DNA of 64,000 nucleotides from Diadema setosum (taxonomy: Eukaryota; Echinodermata; Echinoidea; Diadematoida; Diadematidae). Numbering within the stretch: position 1 is the first letter of the stretch; every line of letters begins with the position of its first letter. Below, piece by piece: positions 46,979 through 57,829 of the stretch. Made by a program: the position numbers and the translations under genes. The notes under the pieces are model-generated. The model ran no database searches. It was not told where the DNA came from and was given only the letters and a program-made list of their open reading frames with translations. Location of the stretch: NCBI RefSeq assembly GCF_964275005.1, contig NC_092704.1, forward strand, positions 5,166,048 through 5,230,047, read 5' to 3'.

Positions 46979-47713
46979 CTTTGAGAACTTCAGAGTTGTA
47001 AGATTTGCCTGGCCCTTTTTCAGCATGGATAAGCATGTGTTTCTTGAGTCTATAAGGCGTTCCACATGATTTCCAACAAATGCAGCAGACACAATGTTTT
47101 GGAAACTGCATTCGCATGCCATTCTGTCCATGTACATTCCCCTTTTTAGGAGCATGTACATAGCCTTGTTTAAAAATGTTGACCTTTCTGTGTGCTTCAA
47201 GATTCCCGTCAGTTGCATAGCTTCTGGAACAGCAGTCACACTTCACATTTCCCAAGGTGGACATTTCTTTCGAGTGCAGTTTTCTGTGCCGCTTAAGATC
47301 CCACTTCTTGGCAAAGGTCTTGGGGCACATATCACACTTGTAAATCAATTGTCCACACAAGACTTCTCCTGGATGTACTGCCCTCACATGCCTATTAAGG
47401 TCCCACTTTGTTGGGAAGTTCTCAGAACACCGCTCACACTCGTATATCTTTCTTCCCTCGTGCAGTCGCATGTGTCTTGCAAGATTGACAAAATGGCCTC
47501 CGCAAACTCGGCACTCGTCACTGCTTGTGGAAGACACATTTCTGTGAGAACTTAAGTTGTATTTGCCTGAAGTGTCTGTTCTGTCAGACACACTTTGGAC
47601 CTTGGCCATTGGTCCAAGTGTACCAGCTGCAGACTGCATCTGACTGGAAGCCTCTGTTATCACACTTTCCTCAGTCTTGGCCATGTCTTGGTTTCCACTC
47701 TCCAGAGCATCTT
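46979..47713 (-). CDS. Zinc-finger cassette exon T3
   Basis: 735 nt, open, phase 1-1, with the same acceptor and donor as T4. Differences from T4 are few and mostly outside the finger helices (for example CRVCGGHFVNLARHMRLH, DLNRH for DLNKH, CPKTFAKKWDL). Predicted DNA-contact residues of the canonical fingers are the same as in the other cassettes apart from the K-to-R change. Confidence 0.82.
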
Positions 47714-47787
47714 CTACATTTCAAATGAGACATATAAAGAGGTCACTATCATCATACAATTAATCATTTGAGAGTAAGATTAGAATA

Positions 47788-48048
47788 TGTGACCCACTAC
47801 AAAAAAAGGATCCTAAAGCCGCGGACGGGCGAGCCAAGCATGGCCCAGAAAAATGCTATTTTCAGGCCTTTCCTTTGATCATTTAGCTTCGAAATTTCGG
47901 CAGATGATAGAAGATACATTAGACTACAAAATTATGTTAAAAACAGAAATCCAAACGTTTTGACAGATTTTGGTGATCTGACTTAAAACTCGATTTTCTT
48001 GGCTCACCCGTCAGCGACTTTAAGATCCTTTTGTTGTAGCGGGTCACA
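47788..48048. mobile_element. Tc1/mariner-like MITE, 261 bp, ~50-bp TIRs
   Basis: The left end TGTGACCCACTACAAAAAAA continues to GGGCGAGCCAAG. The right end, inverted, is TGTGACCCGCTACAACAAAA continuing to GGGTGAGCCAAG. It is flanked by TA on both sides. The corresponding introns beside T4, T2 and T1 lack it and read straight through (AAGTATACTT near 45775), so the insertion post-dates the cassette duplication. A diverged copy is at 14752-15813. Confidence 0.9.
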
Positions 48049-48494
48049 TACAGTACACTTTTTTGTGCTTTCAAGGTACCGGATTTGAATCATTGACCCT
48101 GCATTTCAAAGCTACAAAAAAGTTGCATAAGGTTTATTTCCAAGTATCAAGGTAAACCTGAAAATTGCATTCTGGGTCAACTTGTAGCCTGTTGGTTTCT
48201 TTTTTAATGTCAAATTCTTCCCAGCAAAATTTGGTGGCTTTACCCGTAGGCCTACACTTAAACAAAAGTGCTGAAACTGATGAGATATGTATGACATTTT
48301 TTTTTTTTTTTTTTAACCTGGGAAAAGGGTAGGATTCATCATTCCTGCCAAACATTTCAAATTATAATTAAAATGCAGAGATTTACTTTATCAGAGTACA
48401 TGTACATGTATCAGTATCTATCTTTCTGTCACATTTGGGAATAAACAGCTCCTCACATAATGTATAGTTTTGTTCACTTGTCATAGTTTATTAC

Positions 48495-48683
48495 CCCGTA
48501 AAACAGTGTCTGCAACACAAAGGGAAATCTTTGCGCTCTCCATTGCCAACTCAATTGTTATATTGTAGTTGTGGTCATGGTTGATTGCTTGTGTCTGAAG
48601 GTTTTCTGGAGATGGAGGTTCAACCTTGACAGTTACCTCAGTGGGATACTCTACCGTTTCAACTAAGACTGCCAAACCATCAG
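48495..48683 (-). CDS. Exon X3, the only intact X exon
   Basis: The candidate acceptor TTACCAAG|CTGATGG and donor TTACGGG|GTAATAA enclose 189 nt, 63 codons, phase 1-1. It reads ADGLAVLVETVEYPTEVTVK then VEPPSPENLQTQAINHDHN and ends CVADTVLRG. No domain is recognised; VKVEP fits a SUMO-acceptor motif, often seen in zinc-finger regulators. The acceptor has only a weak pyrimidine tract, so the exon's use is uncertain. Its three paralogues carry stops or frameshifts. Confidence 0.5.
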
Positions 48684-48789
48684 CTTGGTAACTTGGAAAG
48701 TGTCGTCTTTGGATGACAGTAACCCTTTTGTCATTTAAACAATTTACTCTGTATTTTTGTAGTCGGAGAATAATCTTATGTTTGCTTCA

Positions 48790-49098
48790 AACAATTTCAA
48801 GAAAACAAGTTTCAAGAACATACCTTCAGGCATTTCTAGATGCGGGAAAAATAGTGAAATTTTGGGCATTTGACCTTGACCATTGACCTTTCTTCTTATA
48901 CCCATCTACACCCAAAGGTTGACAGGCACAACTTAATCCACTCATACATACATGTATGGGTGCCACGTTTCATTGGGATACCTATAAAAGTATTTTACTT
49001 TATACACTGTCCACAAAATTAATTACAGATGGATGGAAGTAATGACAGACAACCAGAAAACATAATGATTCCAGGGACATTTCATGGTGGAGGTATAA
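48790..49098. mobile_element. Right-end fragment of the GCCTCCGCCA MITE in the T3 unit
   Basis: Same fragment and position as 46500-46808, ending in a degraded ATGATTCCAGGG...GGTGGAGG hairpin. Confidence 0.7.
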
Positions 49099-49278
49099 AA
49101 AAGTCTACCATCAACAGCTTGTATCAAAAGCCATATTACAGCTTACTGAAGAGATACACTGTGTGGACATGCATTTCGTTTGTTAGAGTTTTGGAATATA
49201 CTGCTCATGCGTGAGTGTAGAACTCATACCAATAGGTCAAAAGGATTACCTAATACTTCACAGCGAGACCTTATTTAC

Positions 49279-50013
49279 CTTTGTAAACTTCAGACTTGTA
49301 AGATTTGGCTGGCCCTTTTTCAGCATGGTTAAGCATGTGTTTCTTCAGTCTATAAGGCGTTCCACAGGATTTCCAACAAATGTAGCAGACACAATGTTTT
49401 TTAAACTGCATTGGCAAGCCATTCTGTCCATGTACATTCCCCTTTTTAGGAGCATGTACATAACCTTGTTTGAAAATGTTGATCTTTCTGTGTGCTTCAA
49501 GATTCCGGTCAGTTGCATAGCTTCTGGAACAGCAGTCACACTTCACATTTCCCAAGACGGTCATTTCTTTCGAGTGCAGTTTTCGGTGCCGCTTAAGATC
49601 CCACTTTTTGGCGAAGGTGTTTGGGCACATTTCACACTTGTAAATCAATTTTCCACATGATACTTCTCCTGGATGTACCGCCCTCACATGCTTATTCAGG
49701 TCCCACTTTGTTGGGAAGTTCTCAGAGCACCGCTCACACTTGTATATCTTTCTTCCCTCGTGCAGTCGCATGTGTCTCGAGAGATTGACAAAATGGCCTC
49801 CGCAAATATGGCACTCGTCACTGCTTGCAGAAGGCACCTTCCTTTGAGAACTAAAGTTGTATTCGTCTGAAGTATCTGTTCTGTCACACACACTTTGGAT
49901 CTTGGTCATCGGTCCAAGTGTACCAGCTGCAGACTGCATCTGACTGGAAGCTTCTGCTATCACACTTTCCTCAATCTTGACCATGTCTTGGTTTCCACTG
50001 TCCAGACCATCTT
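49279..50013 (-). CDS. Zinc-finger cassette exon T2
   Basis: 735 nt, open, phase 1-1; acceptor GAAATGTAG, donor CAAAG|GTAAAT. It begins with the EDGLDSGNQD equivalent of T4 and carries the same five finger-like units (CHICGGHFVNLSRHMRLH, CERCSENFPTKWDLNKH..., CPNTFAKKWDLKRH, CDCCSRSYATDRNLEAH, CYICWKSCGTPYRLKKHMLNH). Confidence 0.82.
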
Positions 50014-50549
50014 CTACATTTCAAATGAGACATATCAAGAGGTCACTATCATCATACATTTAAGCATTTGAGTGTAAGATCAAAATATACTTTTTTTGTG
50101 CTTTCAAGGTACCAGATTTGAATCATTGACACTGCATCTCAAAGCCACAAAAAAAGTTACATAAGGTTTATTTCCAAGTATCAAGGTACATGTAAACCTG
50201 AAAATTTCATTCTGAGTCAACTTGTTGCCTGTTGGTATCCTTTTATCAAATTCTTCCCAGCAAAATTTGATAGCGATACTTGTAGACCTACACTTAAATA
50301 AAAGTGATGAAACTGATAAAAGATGTATGAGATTTGATTTTTTTATCTGGGAAAAGGGTAGGATTTGTAATTCTTGCAAAACATTTTTAAATTACAATTA
50401 AAATGCAGAGATTAACTTTATCAGAATATACATCTACATGTATCAGTATCTATCGTTCTGTCACATAATGGGAACAAACAGCTCTTCACATAATGTATAG
50501 TTTTGTTCACTTGATTTTGCTTTCCAATCTTCGCATGGCCAGAAATTAC

Positions 50550-50734
50550 CCCGTAGAACAGTGTCTGCAACACAAAGGGAAATCTTTGCTCTCTCCATTA
50601 CCAAAAACAGTAGTAATAGTTGTGGTCATGGTTGATTGCTTGTGTCAGGAGGTTTCCTGGAGATGGAGATTCAACCTTGACAGTTACCTCAATGGGATAC
50701 TCTACCGTTTCAACTAAGACTGCCAAACCATCAG
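50550..50734 (-). pseudogene. Exon X2, disabled
   Basis: It reads VLVETVEYPIEVTVKVESPS like X3 but has length 185, so it is frameshifted in the AINHDHNYYY region and cannot keep phase 1. Confidence 0.6.
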
Positions 50735-50829
50735 CTTGGCAACTTGGAAGTTGCCGTCTTTGGAAGACAGTAACCATTTTGTCATTTAAACAATTTAAAC
50801 TGTATTTTTGTAGTAGGAGAATAATCTGT

Positions 50830-51140
50830 TTGCTTCAAACAGTTTCAAGAAAACAAGTTTCTAGGAAATACCTTCAGGCATTGCATAGATAAGGAGGGGG
50901 GGGGGGGTGAAATTTTTGGGCATTTGACCCTGACCTTTGACCTTACACATCTGCACCCTAAAGTTGATTGGCACAACTTCACATATTCATACAATCAGAG
51001 TGTGCATGCAAGTTTCATTAGGATACCTCAAATGATTTTAAGTTACGCTGTCCACAAAATTGACTTCGGACGGACAGAAAGACAGACAATCCGAAAACAT
51101 AATGCCTCCAGCAACACTTAGTGTCGGAAGCATAAAAAGT
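50830..51140. mobile_element. Right-end fragment of the GCCTCCGCCA MITE in the T2 unit
   Basis: Third copy of the fragment, containing TGACCCTGACCTTTGACC and GACAGACAATCCGAAAACAT, then ATGCCTCCAGCA. Confidence 0.75.
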
Positions 51141-51320
51141 CATACCATCTGCAGCTTGTATTAAAAGCCATATATATTACAGCTTACCATAAATACATAC
51201 ACTGTGTAGACATGCATTTCGTTTGTCAGCCTTTTAGAGTATTGCTCATGTGTGAGTGCGAATTCATACCAATGGGTCAAAAGGAGTTCTAAATACTTCA
51301 CAGCGAGACCTATTTCTTAC

Positions 51321-52055
51321 CTTTGAGAACTTCAGAGTTGTAAGATTTGGCTGGCACTTTTTCAGCGTGGATAAGCATGTGTTTCTTGAGTCTGTAAGGC
51401 GTTCGGCATGATTTCCAACAAATGTAGCAGACACAATGTTTTTTAAACTGCACTGGCAAGCCATTCTGTCCATGTACATTTCCCTTTTTAGGAGCATGTA
51501 CATAACCTTGTTTGAAAATGTTGATCTTTCTGTGTGCTTCAAGATTCCTGTCAGTGGCATAGCTTCTGGAACAGCAGTCACACTTCACATTTCCCAAGAC
51601 GGACATTTCTTTCGAGTGCAGTTTTCGGTGCCGCTTAAGATCCCACTTCTTGGCAAAGGTCTTTGGGCACATTTCACACTTGTAAATAAATTGTCCACAT
51701 GAGGCTTCTCCCGGATGTACTGCCCTCACATGCTTATTCAGGTCCCACTTTGTTGGGAAGTTCTCAGAACACAGCTGACACTCATATATCTTTCTTCCCT
51801 CATGCAGTCGCATGTGTCTCGAGAGATTGACAAAATGGCCTCCGCAAACTCGGCACTCGTCACTACCTGTGGAAGACACATTTCTGTGAGAACTAAAATT
51901 GTATTCGCCTGAAGTATCTGTTCTGTCACACATACTTTGGACCTTAGCCATTGGTCCAAGTGTACCAGCTGCAGACTGCATTTGACTGGAAGCCTCTGTT
52001 ATCACACTTTCCTCAGTCTTGACTGTGTCTTGGTTTCCACTGCCCAGAGCATCTT
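51321..52055 (-). CDS. Zinc-finger cassette exon T1
   Basis: 735 nt, open, phase 1-1; acceptor GAAATGTAG, donor CAAAG|GTAAGA. It is the cassette nearest exon 2. Units: CRVCGGHFVNLSRHMRLH, CQLCSENFPTKWDLNKHVRAVH, CEMCPKTFAKKWDLKRHRKLH, CDCCSRSYATDRNLEAH and CYICWKSCRTPYRLKKHMLIH. Together with T2-T4 it forms a tandem series with a ~2-2.2 kb period. Confidence 0.82.
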
Positions 52056-52597
52056 CTACATTTCAAATGAGACATGAAGAGGTTACAATCATTATACAAT
52101 TAATAATTTGAGTGTAAAATTAAAATAATATATTTTTTTGTGCTTTTGAGGCACAAAATCTGTATCATTGACCCCGCATCTCGGTTTCACCAAAAAATGA
52201 ATAAATAAACAAATAAAAAATACAAACGTTCATTTCCAAGTACCACAGTTAGAATGATAATTGCATTCTGGGTCATTTCATACCTTGTTGGTTTCCTTTA
52301 ATAAAATTGTTTCCAGCAAGATTCAGTAGCTTTATATGCACACCTACAGTGTATACAAAAGTCCTGAAGCTGACATAAAAAAGGATAATATATGATATTT
52401 AATTTATCTGGGAAAAAGGTAAGATTTGTCACTCTTGCAATACATTTCAAATTGCCATTGAAATGCAGAGATTTACTTTATCAGAGTATATCTATCAGTA
52501 TCTATCTTTCTGTCACATAATGGGTACAGCTTTTCACACAATGTATAGTTTTGTTCACTTGTCATGGTGTAGCCACCTTTGCATGGCCAGAAATTAC

Positions 52598-52783
52598 CCC
52601 GTAAAACAGTGTCTGCAACACAAAGGGAAATCTTTGCTCTCTCCATTGCCAACTCAGTTGTTATAGTTGTTGTCATGGTTGATTGCTTGTGTCTGAAGGT
52701 TTCCTGGAGATGGAGGTTCAACCTTGACAGTTACCTGTCAGTGGAATACTCTACCTATTCAACTAAGACTGCCACACCATCAG
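52598..52783 (-). pseudogene. Exon X1, disabled
   Basis: Homologue of X3 with TAG after VLVE and a small insertion in the VEYSTD region. The flanking acceptor (TTACAAAG|CTGATGG) and donor are still visible. Confidence 0.6.
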
Positions 52784-52909
52784 CTTTGTAACCGGGCAGT
52801 TGCCATCTTTGGATGACAGATACCATTTTGTCATTTTTCAATACATGTACATTTGTGGTAGGAGATTATTGTTTCTCAGATGTATTCCTCTCATCATCAT
52901 CATCATCAC

Positions 52910-53101
52910 CTGGTGGGGTTGGGATCTCTTGGGTGTGTCTGGATCCATGTCTTGCCAGGTGCTGTCTGAAATCATCACTGCTTGTGAAAGCTTCCCCACA
53001 ATCTTCACACAAGGGAAGCTTGTAAGTCTTGATGAGGACTTCTCTTCCCATCTCCAGTTTTGGAATGGTGGAAGTTGAACATGGGTTGGTATCACATTCT
53101 T
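52910..53101 (-). CDS. Exon 2, single C2H2 finger
   Basis: 192 nt (64 codons), phase 1-1. The acceptor GGTGCAG precedes 53101; a second AG six bases upstream (CCCAG|GTGCAG) would also keep frame and add two residues. The donor is CACCAG|GTGATG. It encodes EECDTNPCSTSTIPKLEMGR and the finger CEDCGEAFTSSDDFRQHLARH, then HTQEIPTPPG. Reading through the donor gives a short acidic tail (DDDDDERNTSEKQ) and a stop, so intron retention would yield a one-finger isoform. Confidence 0.82.
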
Positions 53102-53429
53102 CTGCACCTGGGTGCAACAGACACACATTGTATGGAATTCAAAGTTATACTGGCACTATTCATGAAGATGTATGTCATGAAGCCCAATCATTTCACAATC
53201 GGAATATACTTCTGGAGAGTGGATAAAAACAGAGTTGAACTTTAACAAGATACTGTAACTCTTAAAAAAATATATATCTACAATTGCAACAAATGTACAA
53301 CTTCAATACATATGATTTCATTTTAAAACTTTACATGATTTCATTTTGAAAATATAACAGTACATTGTAATAGCAAAAGCAATCAAAGCTTGACACAAAT
53401 GCTTCAGTTTGACAGAAATTTCTTTATAC

Positions 53430-53567
53430 CTGCGCCAGTGATGTCTTCCACAGAGACCTTCTTGCTCTGTGATGCATATTCTTCTTCTTTTTTGTCGTCA
53501 TCTTCGACCTCCATTTTGATCCACGAGACTGCCATGTCGATCTTCTATGATGGCAAGGAATCAACAG
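53430..53567 (-). CDS. Exon 1, start codon and acidic N-terminus
   Basis: The acceptor CTTTATTTCAG lies just before 53567, so at least one non-coding exon is upstream. The ATG at 53535-53533 opens MAVSWIKMEVEDDDKKEEEY and ASQSKKVSVEDITGA, ending in phase 1 at the donor GCGCAG|GTATAAAG. IKME is a possible SUMO-acceptor site. The promoter and 5' UTR exon are not identified. It is the only clear start exon in the locus, which argues for one gene. Confidence 0.78.
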
Positions 53568-53839
53568 CTGAAATAAAGCAAAAAGACTGAGTCTGTGATC
53601 ATGTTAGTTGAATGAAAGAAATGTTTTCCTGAAGGCAGCAGACACATCACTTTAATAATTACACCATATTGAGAGAGCTCTATAATTCAATATTCTTTGT
53701 CCATCCACCCTGTAAAGTCACATTCATTTAGTAGTACAATTTGTGATGGAGTTCAACTATGAATGCAAAAATGATAAAAAGTTTTTAGTTCCCTAGGCTA
53801 GCCACTGGTGTACAATTATTTTGTATGCTTTTTATTGAC

Positions 53840-55375
53840 AAAAAATAGTTACCAAGGCAATGTATTGTTCAACACTGAATAAATGTAGGGCCTACATTTT
53901 GCTCACTGATAGCCACATGTGCTATATCTCCAGTCAAGAGTTTAAAACCTACAGTAAGATAAATAAATCAGCAATTTCTACGAATTTCATTTAAAAATGC
54001 TGTTACAATGGCAACATGTATGACATTAAGAAAACAAAAAAAAACCGAAGTCTGTACAACTATGTATCATAGGCATCACATGTACCAAATTCAAGTCAAA
54101 TGCTCAAAAGCTGAGGGGATTAGCTCCATTCACAATATCATTTTATGATTTTTATTCAAAATATGTTGTTTCCATAGCAATGCATTTGTCAACAATGACA
54201 AAAGGTATATTTTGCACATTTAGGTAATATAGTAATAACATGTGCCAAATTTAAAGCCAAATGCTCAATAACTGAGAGAGTTTGCATAATTTTTGTATGA
54301 TTTTCATTTAAAGTATGACTTTGGCATGGCAACACATTGTTAAACAATGACGAAAGATGAAGTTTGCACATCTTTGTACTATAGTGGTCACACATACTTA
54401 CATGTAATTCCAAGCCAAATGCTCAAAGACTGAGGGAGTTAACTGAATCCACACGATTTTTGTATTAGCCAGATTTTATTTCAATATACAGTTACAAGGG
54501 CAACGCATAGTTCAACAATGACAAAATATTAACTTTGCACATACATAGGCCTACCACAGCAGTTACGTCTGTCAATTTGGAAGCTAACTGCTAAAAGACC
54601 GAGAGAGTAAGCTCAATCCACAATATTTTTGTGTGCTTTTTTGGGAAATGCTTTTACCATGGCAGTGCAGAGTTCAACAATGACGAAAGATTAAGTTTGC
54701 AACGCACTGTTCAACATCAACAGATGTGTTCTGCACATCTACATGCTGTAGTGGTCACACGTGGCAAAAATTCAAAACAAAACAAATACTCAAAAGCTCA
54801 GGGAGTTAAGTCAATCCACATATTTTTGTATGATGGTACATTAAACTGCTGTTGCCATGGCAACATATTTATTCATCACACTTAAAAAGGCGTCCTGCAC
54901 AACTACACATTACACTGATCATGTATCCCAAAGTTCAATTGAATTGCTATAAAACTGAGAGTAGTTTGATCAACATATTGTAAGATTTTGTTAAAATTTG
55001 CTGTTGCCAAGGCAACACATTGTGCAATACTAACAAAAAGGTATATTAACTTGTACATCTTCCTTTGATAGTGGTCACACATGCATGCCAAAGTTTGGGT
55101 TAATTGCTAAAAAAACGTGAGTACTTCGATCCACATTTTGTAAGATTTTTATTTTTTATTTTGCTGTTGCCATGGCAATGCATTAGGCAATGCTATCGGT
55201 CGGAACAGGTGTCTTCCACATCTTCCTTGGAAAGCTGTCACCCATGCTAAGTTTAGGGGTTAATTGCTCGAAAAATGAGAGGAGTTCGATCCACAAGATT
55301 TTACAACGGACCAACCGACCGGCCACCCGACCTCAGAGTGATCCCTATAAACCCAACTACACACTATGCGTGGGT
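53840..55375. repeat. ~160-bp tandem repeat with X-box-like palindromes
   Basis: Nine degenerate units, each with a GTTGCCATGGCAAC-like core, TCAACAATGACAAA, TGGTCACACATG and CCAAATGCTCAAAAACTGAG. Core positions are about 53845, 54000, 54167, 54320, 54490, 54652, 54851, 55002 and 55164. The unit at 54851-54864 is the perfect palindrome GTTGCCATGGCAAC. The array ends ACCAACCGACCGGCCACCCG, similar in position to the ACGG run of the other tandem-repeat MITEs, so it is probably another member of that class. It lies just upstream of exon 1. Confidence 0.75.
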
Positions 55376-55427
55376 GGGGGTAGATATTCATTTATGTTAA
55401 TGTATGCTTTCAGCTTTGATCAATGAA

Positions 55428-55923
55428 TAGGCGTTTTCACATCAGCCCGATAAAAATCAAAGCTCGAAATATTTTCTGCGATTGCGAATTAGAGCGCTAT
55501 TTCATTTCTTATTCACATCAGCCCGAAGAGGGGGTAGCCCGAATAGTTACAAATTTTAAAATAGCTAATTCGACAGCTCAGTATGTGCAAACAGCATCAG
55601 TAATGTGTGTGCCCTCTCAAAAATTCCTCATGATTTGTGTGCAGTTTGCCTCGATCGATCGGGTCACACACGCTAGGCATGATGGGATTCATCGCGCTAA
55701 TTTCTCGAGTCGTTTTCACATTATCAAATAGCGCGCTACTATCCCGCTATTTCAGAAATTTCCCGAGTTGAAGTCGAGAAATTTTCTCGATCAGAGCGAT
55801 ACAATTAGCGCGCTAATTTGTGTTCACATTATCAAACAGCGCGCTATTTCGCTATCGGGAAAATTTCCCAAGTCAGAAAATAGCGCGCTATTTCGAAACA
55901 TCGGGCTGATGTGAAAACGCCTA
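55428..55923. mobile_element. TA-flanked MITE, GGCGTTTTCACATCAGCCCG ends
   Basis: TA|GGCGTTTTCACATCAGCCC at 55428 mirrors GGGCTGATGTGAAAACGCC|TA ending 55923. The interior is rich in nested TAGCGCGCTA palindromes. TA flanks suggest a Tc1/mariner-type mechanism. Confidence 0.85.
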
Positions 55924-55949
55924 ATGTCTGTACTCGATCTCTGAGCTGA

Positions 55950-57290
55950 ATTCATCTACATTTTGAGATGTACATTTCATGACAAAGATCTGCTGAATTT
56001 ACTTGAAATTCATGACTGTCAATCTGAGAACCCAAAGGGCAACACACCCATCTATAGTCATCGTAAGATGCCGAGTTGCCAATCCCACTGGCCGATGGCC
56101 ACAAAACGTATACATTAAGACACAGTGGACGAGCAAAATTTCGGGGGTGGCTCCATCCGTTTTTATCCACTCCAGAAATGGACAAAATTGGCGAAAATTT
56201 GCGAAAACAGAACGGAAAAGAACGGATGTGGGTAGTATGTAGGCTTAGCGGGTATATTAAACGGATGTTCATCGGAAGCATAGCGGATGAAGGCGGATGG
56301 AAGTGGATGACAGCTCCGACGGGGTTACCGGGGATAACGGCATAGCGGAAAGAGCGGATGCACAGCGGATGCACAGCGGATGAAGCGGATGCATCACGTA
56401 TGCCAAACGGAAACGAAGGGCATGCCGTGCGGATTAATATCGGATGCGTACCGTTCGCTGTGCATGCGGGGGGTATGAATTGCGTCCGCTCCGCGGATAT
56501 ATAAAGGGATGCAGCACACGCGCAGTCGGCATAAAGCGGAAGACGTTCTGGCGTGTGTCAGTCAGGCAAGAAAAGGAAGTCAGTGCCTACTCGTTCAAGT
56601 CCTGGCAAGGGCTATCCCCAAATAACATCAAAGTTAAAACTCCCTTTTTCCCGTATATTTAAAGTTCCTCTTTCTTTTTGAAAGAGAAGTCCAAATACCT
56701 GTACCATTTAACCTTGCCTAAAGGCCTCTTTTCAAGCATTATATAGGGCCTAAATACGTACTCTGAGATCTAGATGATGTTCTCCCCTTTTATACAGAAT
56801 ATCGATTGTCCACTAGGTGTCCTTCTATACATATTCTACACATACTCCAGACATCCTAAATATACGATACACCCCAGACACAAAACGCTTTGTCCGTTTT
56901 TAAATACTTTAAATACGAGATGCATACGCTTACATCCTTTCTATTTCCTTGCCACTAACAATATAGACGTTTCATGTACCTTATTTTCCTCCCTCTCTCC
57001 GTTTTAAGCTGCAGCGGATGTGAGTTGCGAGGATGTCCAATGGATGCAGAGATGATACAGCGGAGGCTTAACGGATGATAACGGACATAGAACGTTTGTT
57101 GATCGTATATGTCGCGGATTTGCATCGTATACAAGGCGAAAGTATATCCGTTCTAAAAGTTTTGTGCAGCTCAAACTTTTTGAGCGGATGAAATCACAGT
57201 GGACGGATGCTCGATGGATCGAGCGTATGAAACGCGTGGGCAATTAATACACGACGGATGCACAGCGTCTTCCAACGGATGGCAAGATTT
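55950..57290. repeat. GGATG-rich cryptically simple region
   Basis: Tens of GCGGATG/CGGATG(CA) words occur on the plus strand (dense at 56210-56400 and 57010-57260), with CATCCG on the minus. The region is GC-richer than its surroundings. There is no consistent period and no supported gene. It may be an eroded minisatellite. Confidence 0.6.
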
Positions 57291-57829
57291 TTTTTTTTAT
57301 TTATTTATTTTTTATTCTTTTTTTTTTATATTTTATATCCTTCGTCAGTAAGTGCAATGGGACCGGGCTAAGTTCCGTTCGTCTCCATCTCCCTCCTATC
57401 ATAATGTGTACGTCTGTTCTTATACTGTACCGATTGCACAGTATACTTGCAGTACAGTGCACTCCCGTTATAACGGACACTGTTATGACTAAATTCCAGT
57501 TACAATGAAGTAAAGATTCAGGCCGCAACACGATTTATCATTGTCTGTATTGATAATACATGAACATGCCCGGTAAGCACATTTATTTATTGTACAATGC
57601 TGGAGAAAGAGCTGTCTAAAGCTTTTTTATTTTTTTTTAAGTTCGTCAATCCCTTTTCCCCTTACGATCATATTCGATACTAGTCTGCCTAGACCCTATC
57701 TTTGACAATTATGAATTACATGATGGCTTTACTAAGTAAGCTGTGGAAGAAAATCAGCACTCTGTTCGATTTAATACTGTTTTAGTCCATCCGAGAGTAT
57801 CACATTTTTGAAGTGCCCTTTCGTCGACG
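57291..57829. other. T-rich and unremarkable sequence
   Basis: T-runs at about 57287-57330 and 57625-57640. Nothing coding seen. Confidence 0.4.

Larger units (their letters stand above)
33009..53567 (-). other. Modular C2H2 zinc-finger locus, all-phase-1 exon set
   Basis: Candidate gene span, transcribed right to left. Order: exon 1 (ATG), exon 2 (one finger), then X1-T1, X2-T2, X3-T3, X4-T4, then stop-bearing terminal exons D, C, B and A. All proposed internal exons start after one codon base and end after one, so exon 2 (192 nt), each T (735 nt) and intact X3 (189 nt) are all multiples of three. All terminal exons accept phase 1. This allows skipping and mixing without loss of frame, as at Drosophila lola or mod(mdg4), where one 5' part joins alternative zinc-finger ends. 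The likely product is a nuclear DNA-binding regulator. The alternative is a cluster of duplicated genes with unseen promoters. Confidence 0.7.

Noticed and set aside
55952..56374. 140-residue minus-strand frame
   Set aside because: It falls in the GGATG-rich tract, with no domain and composition set by the repeated word.
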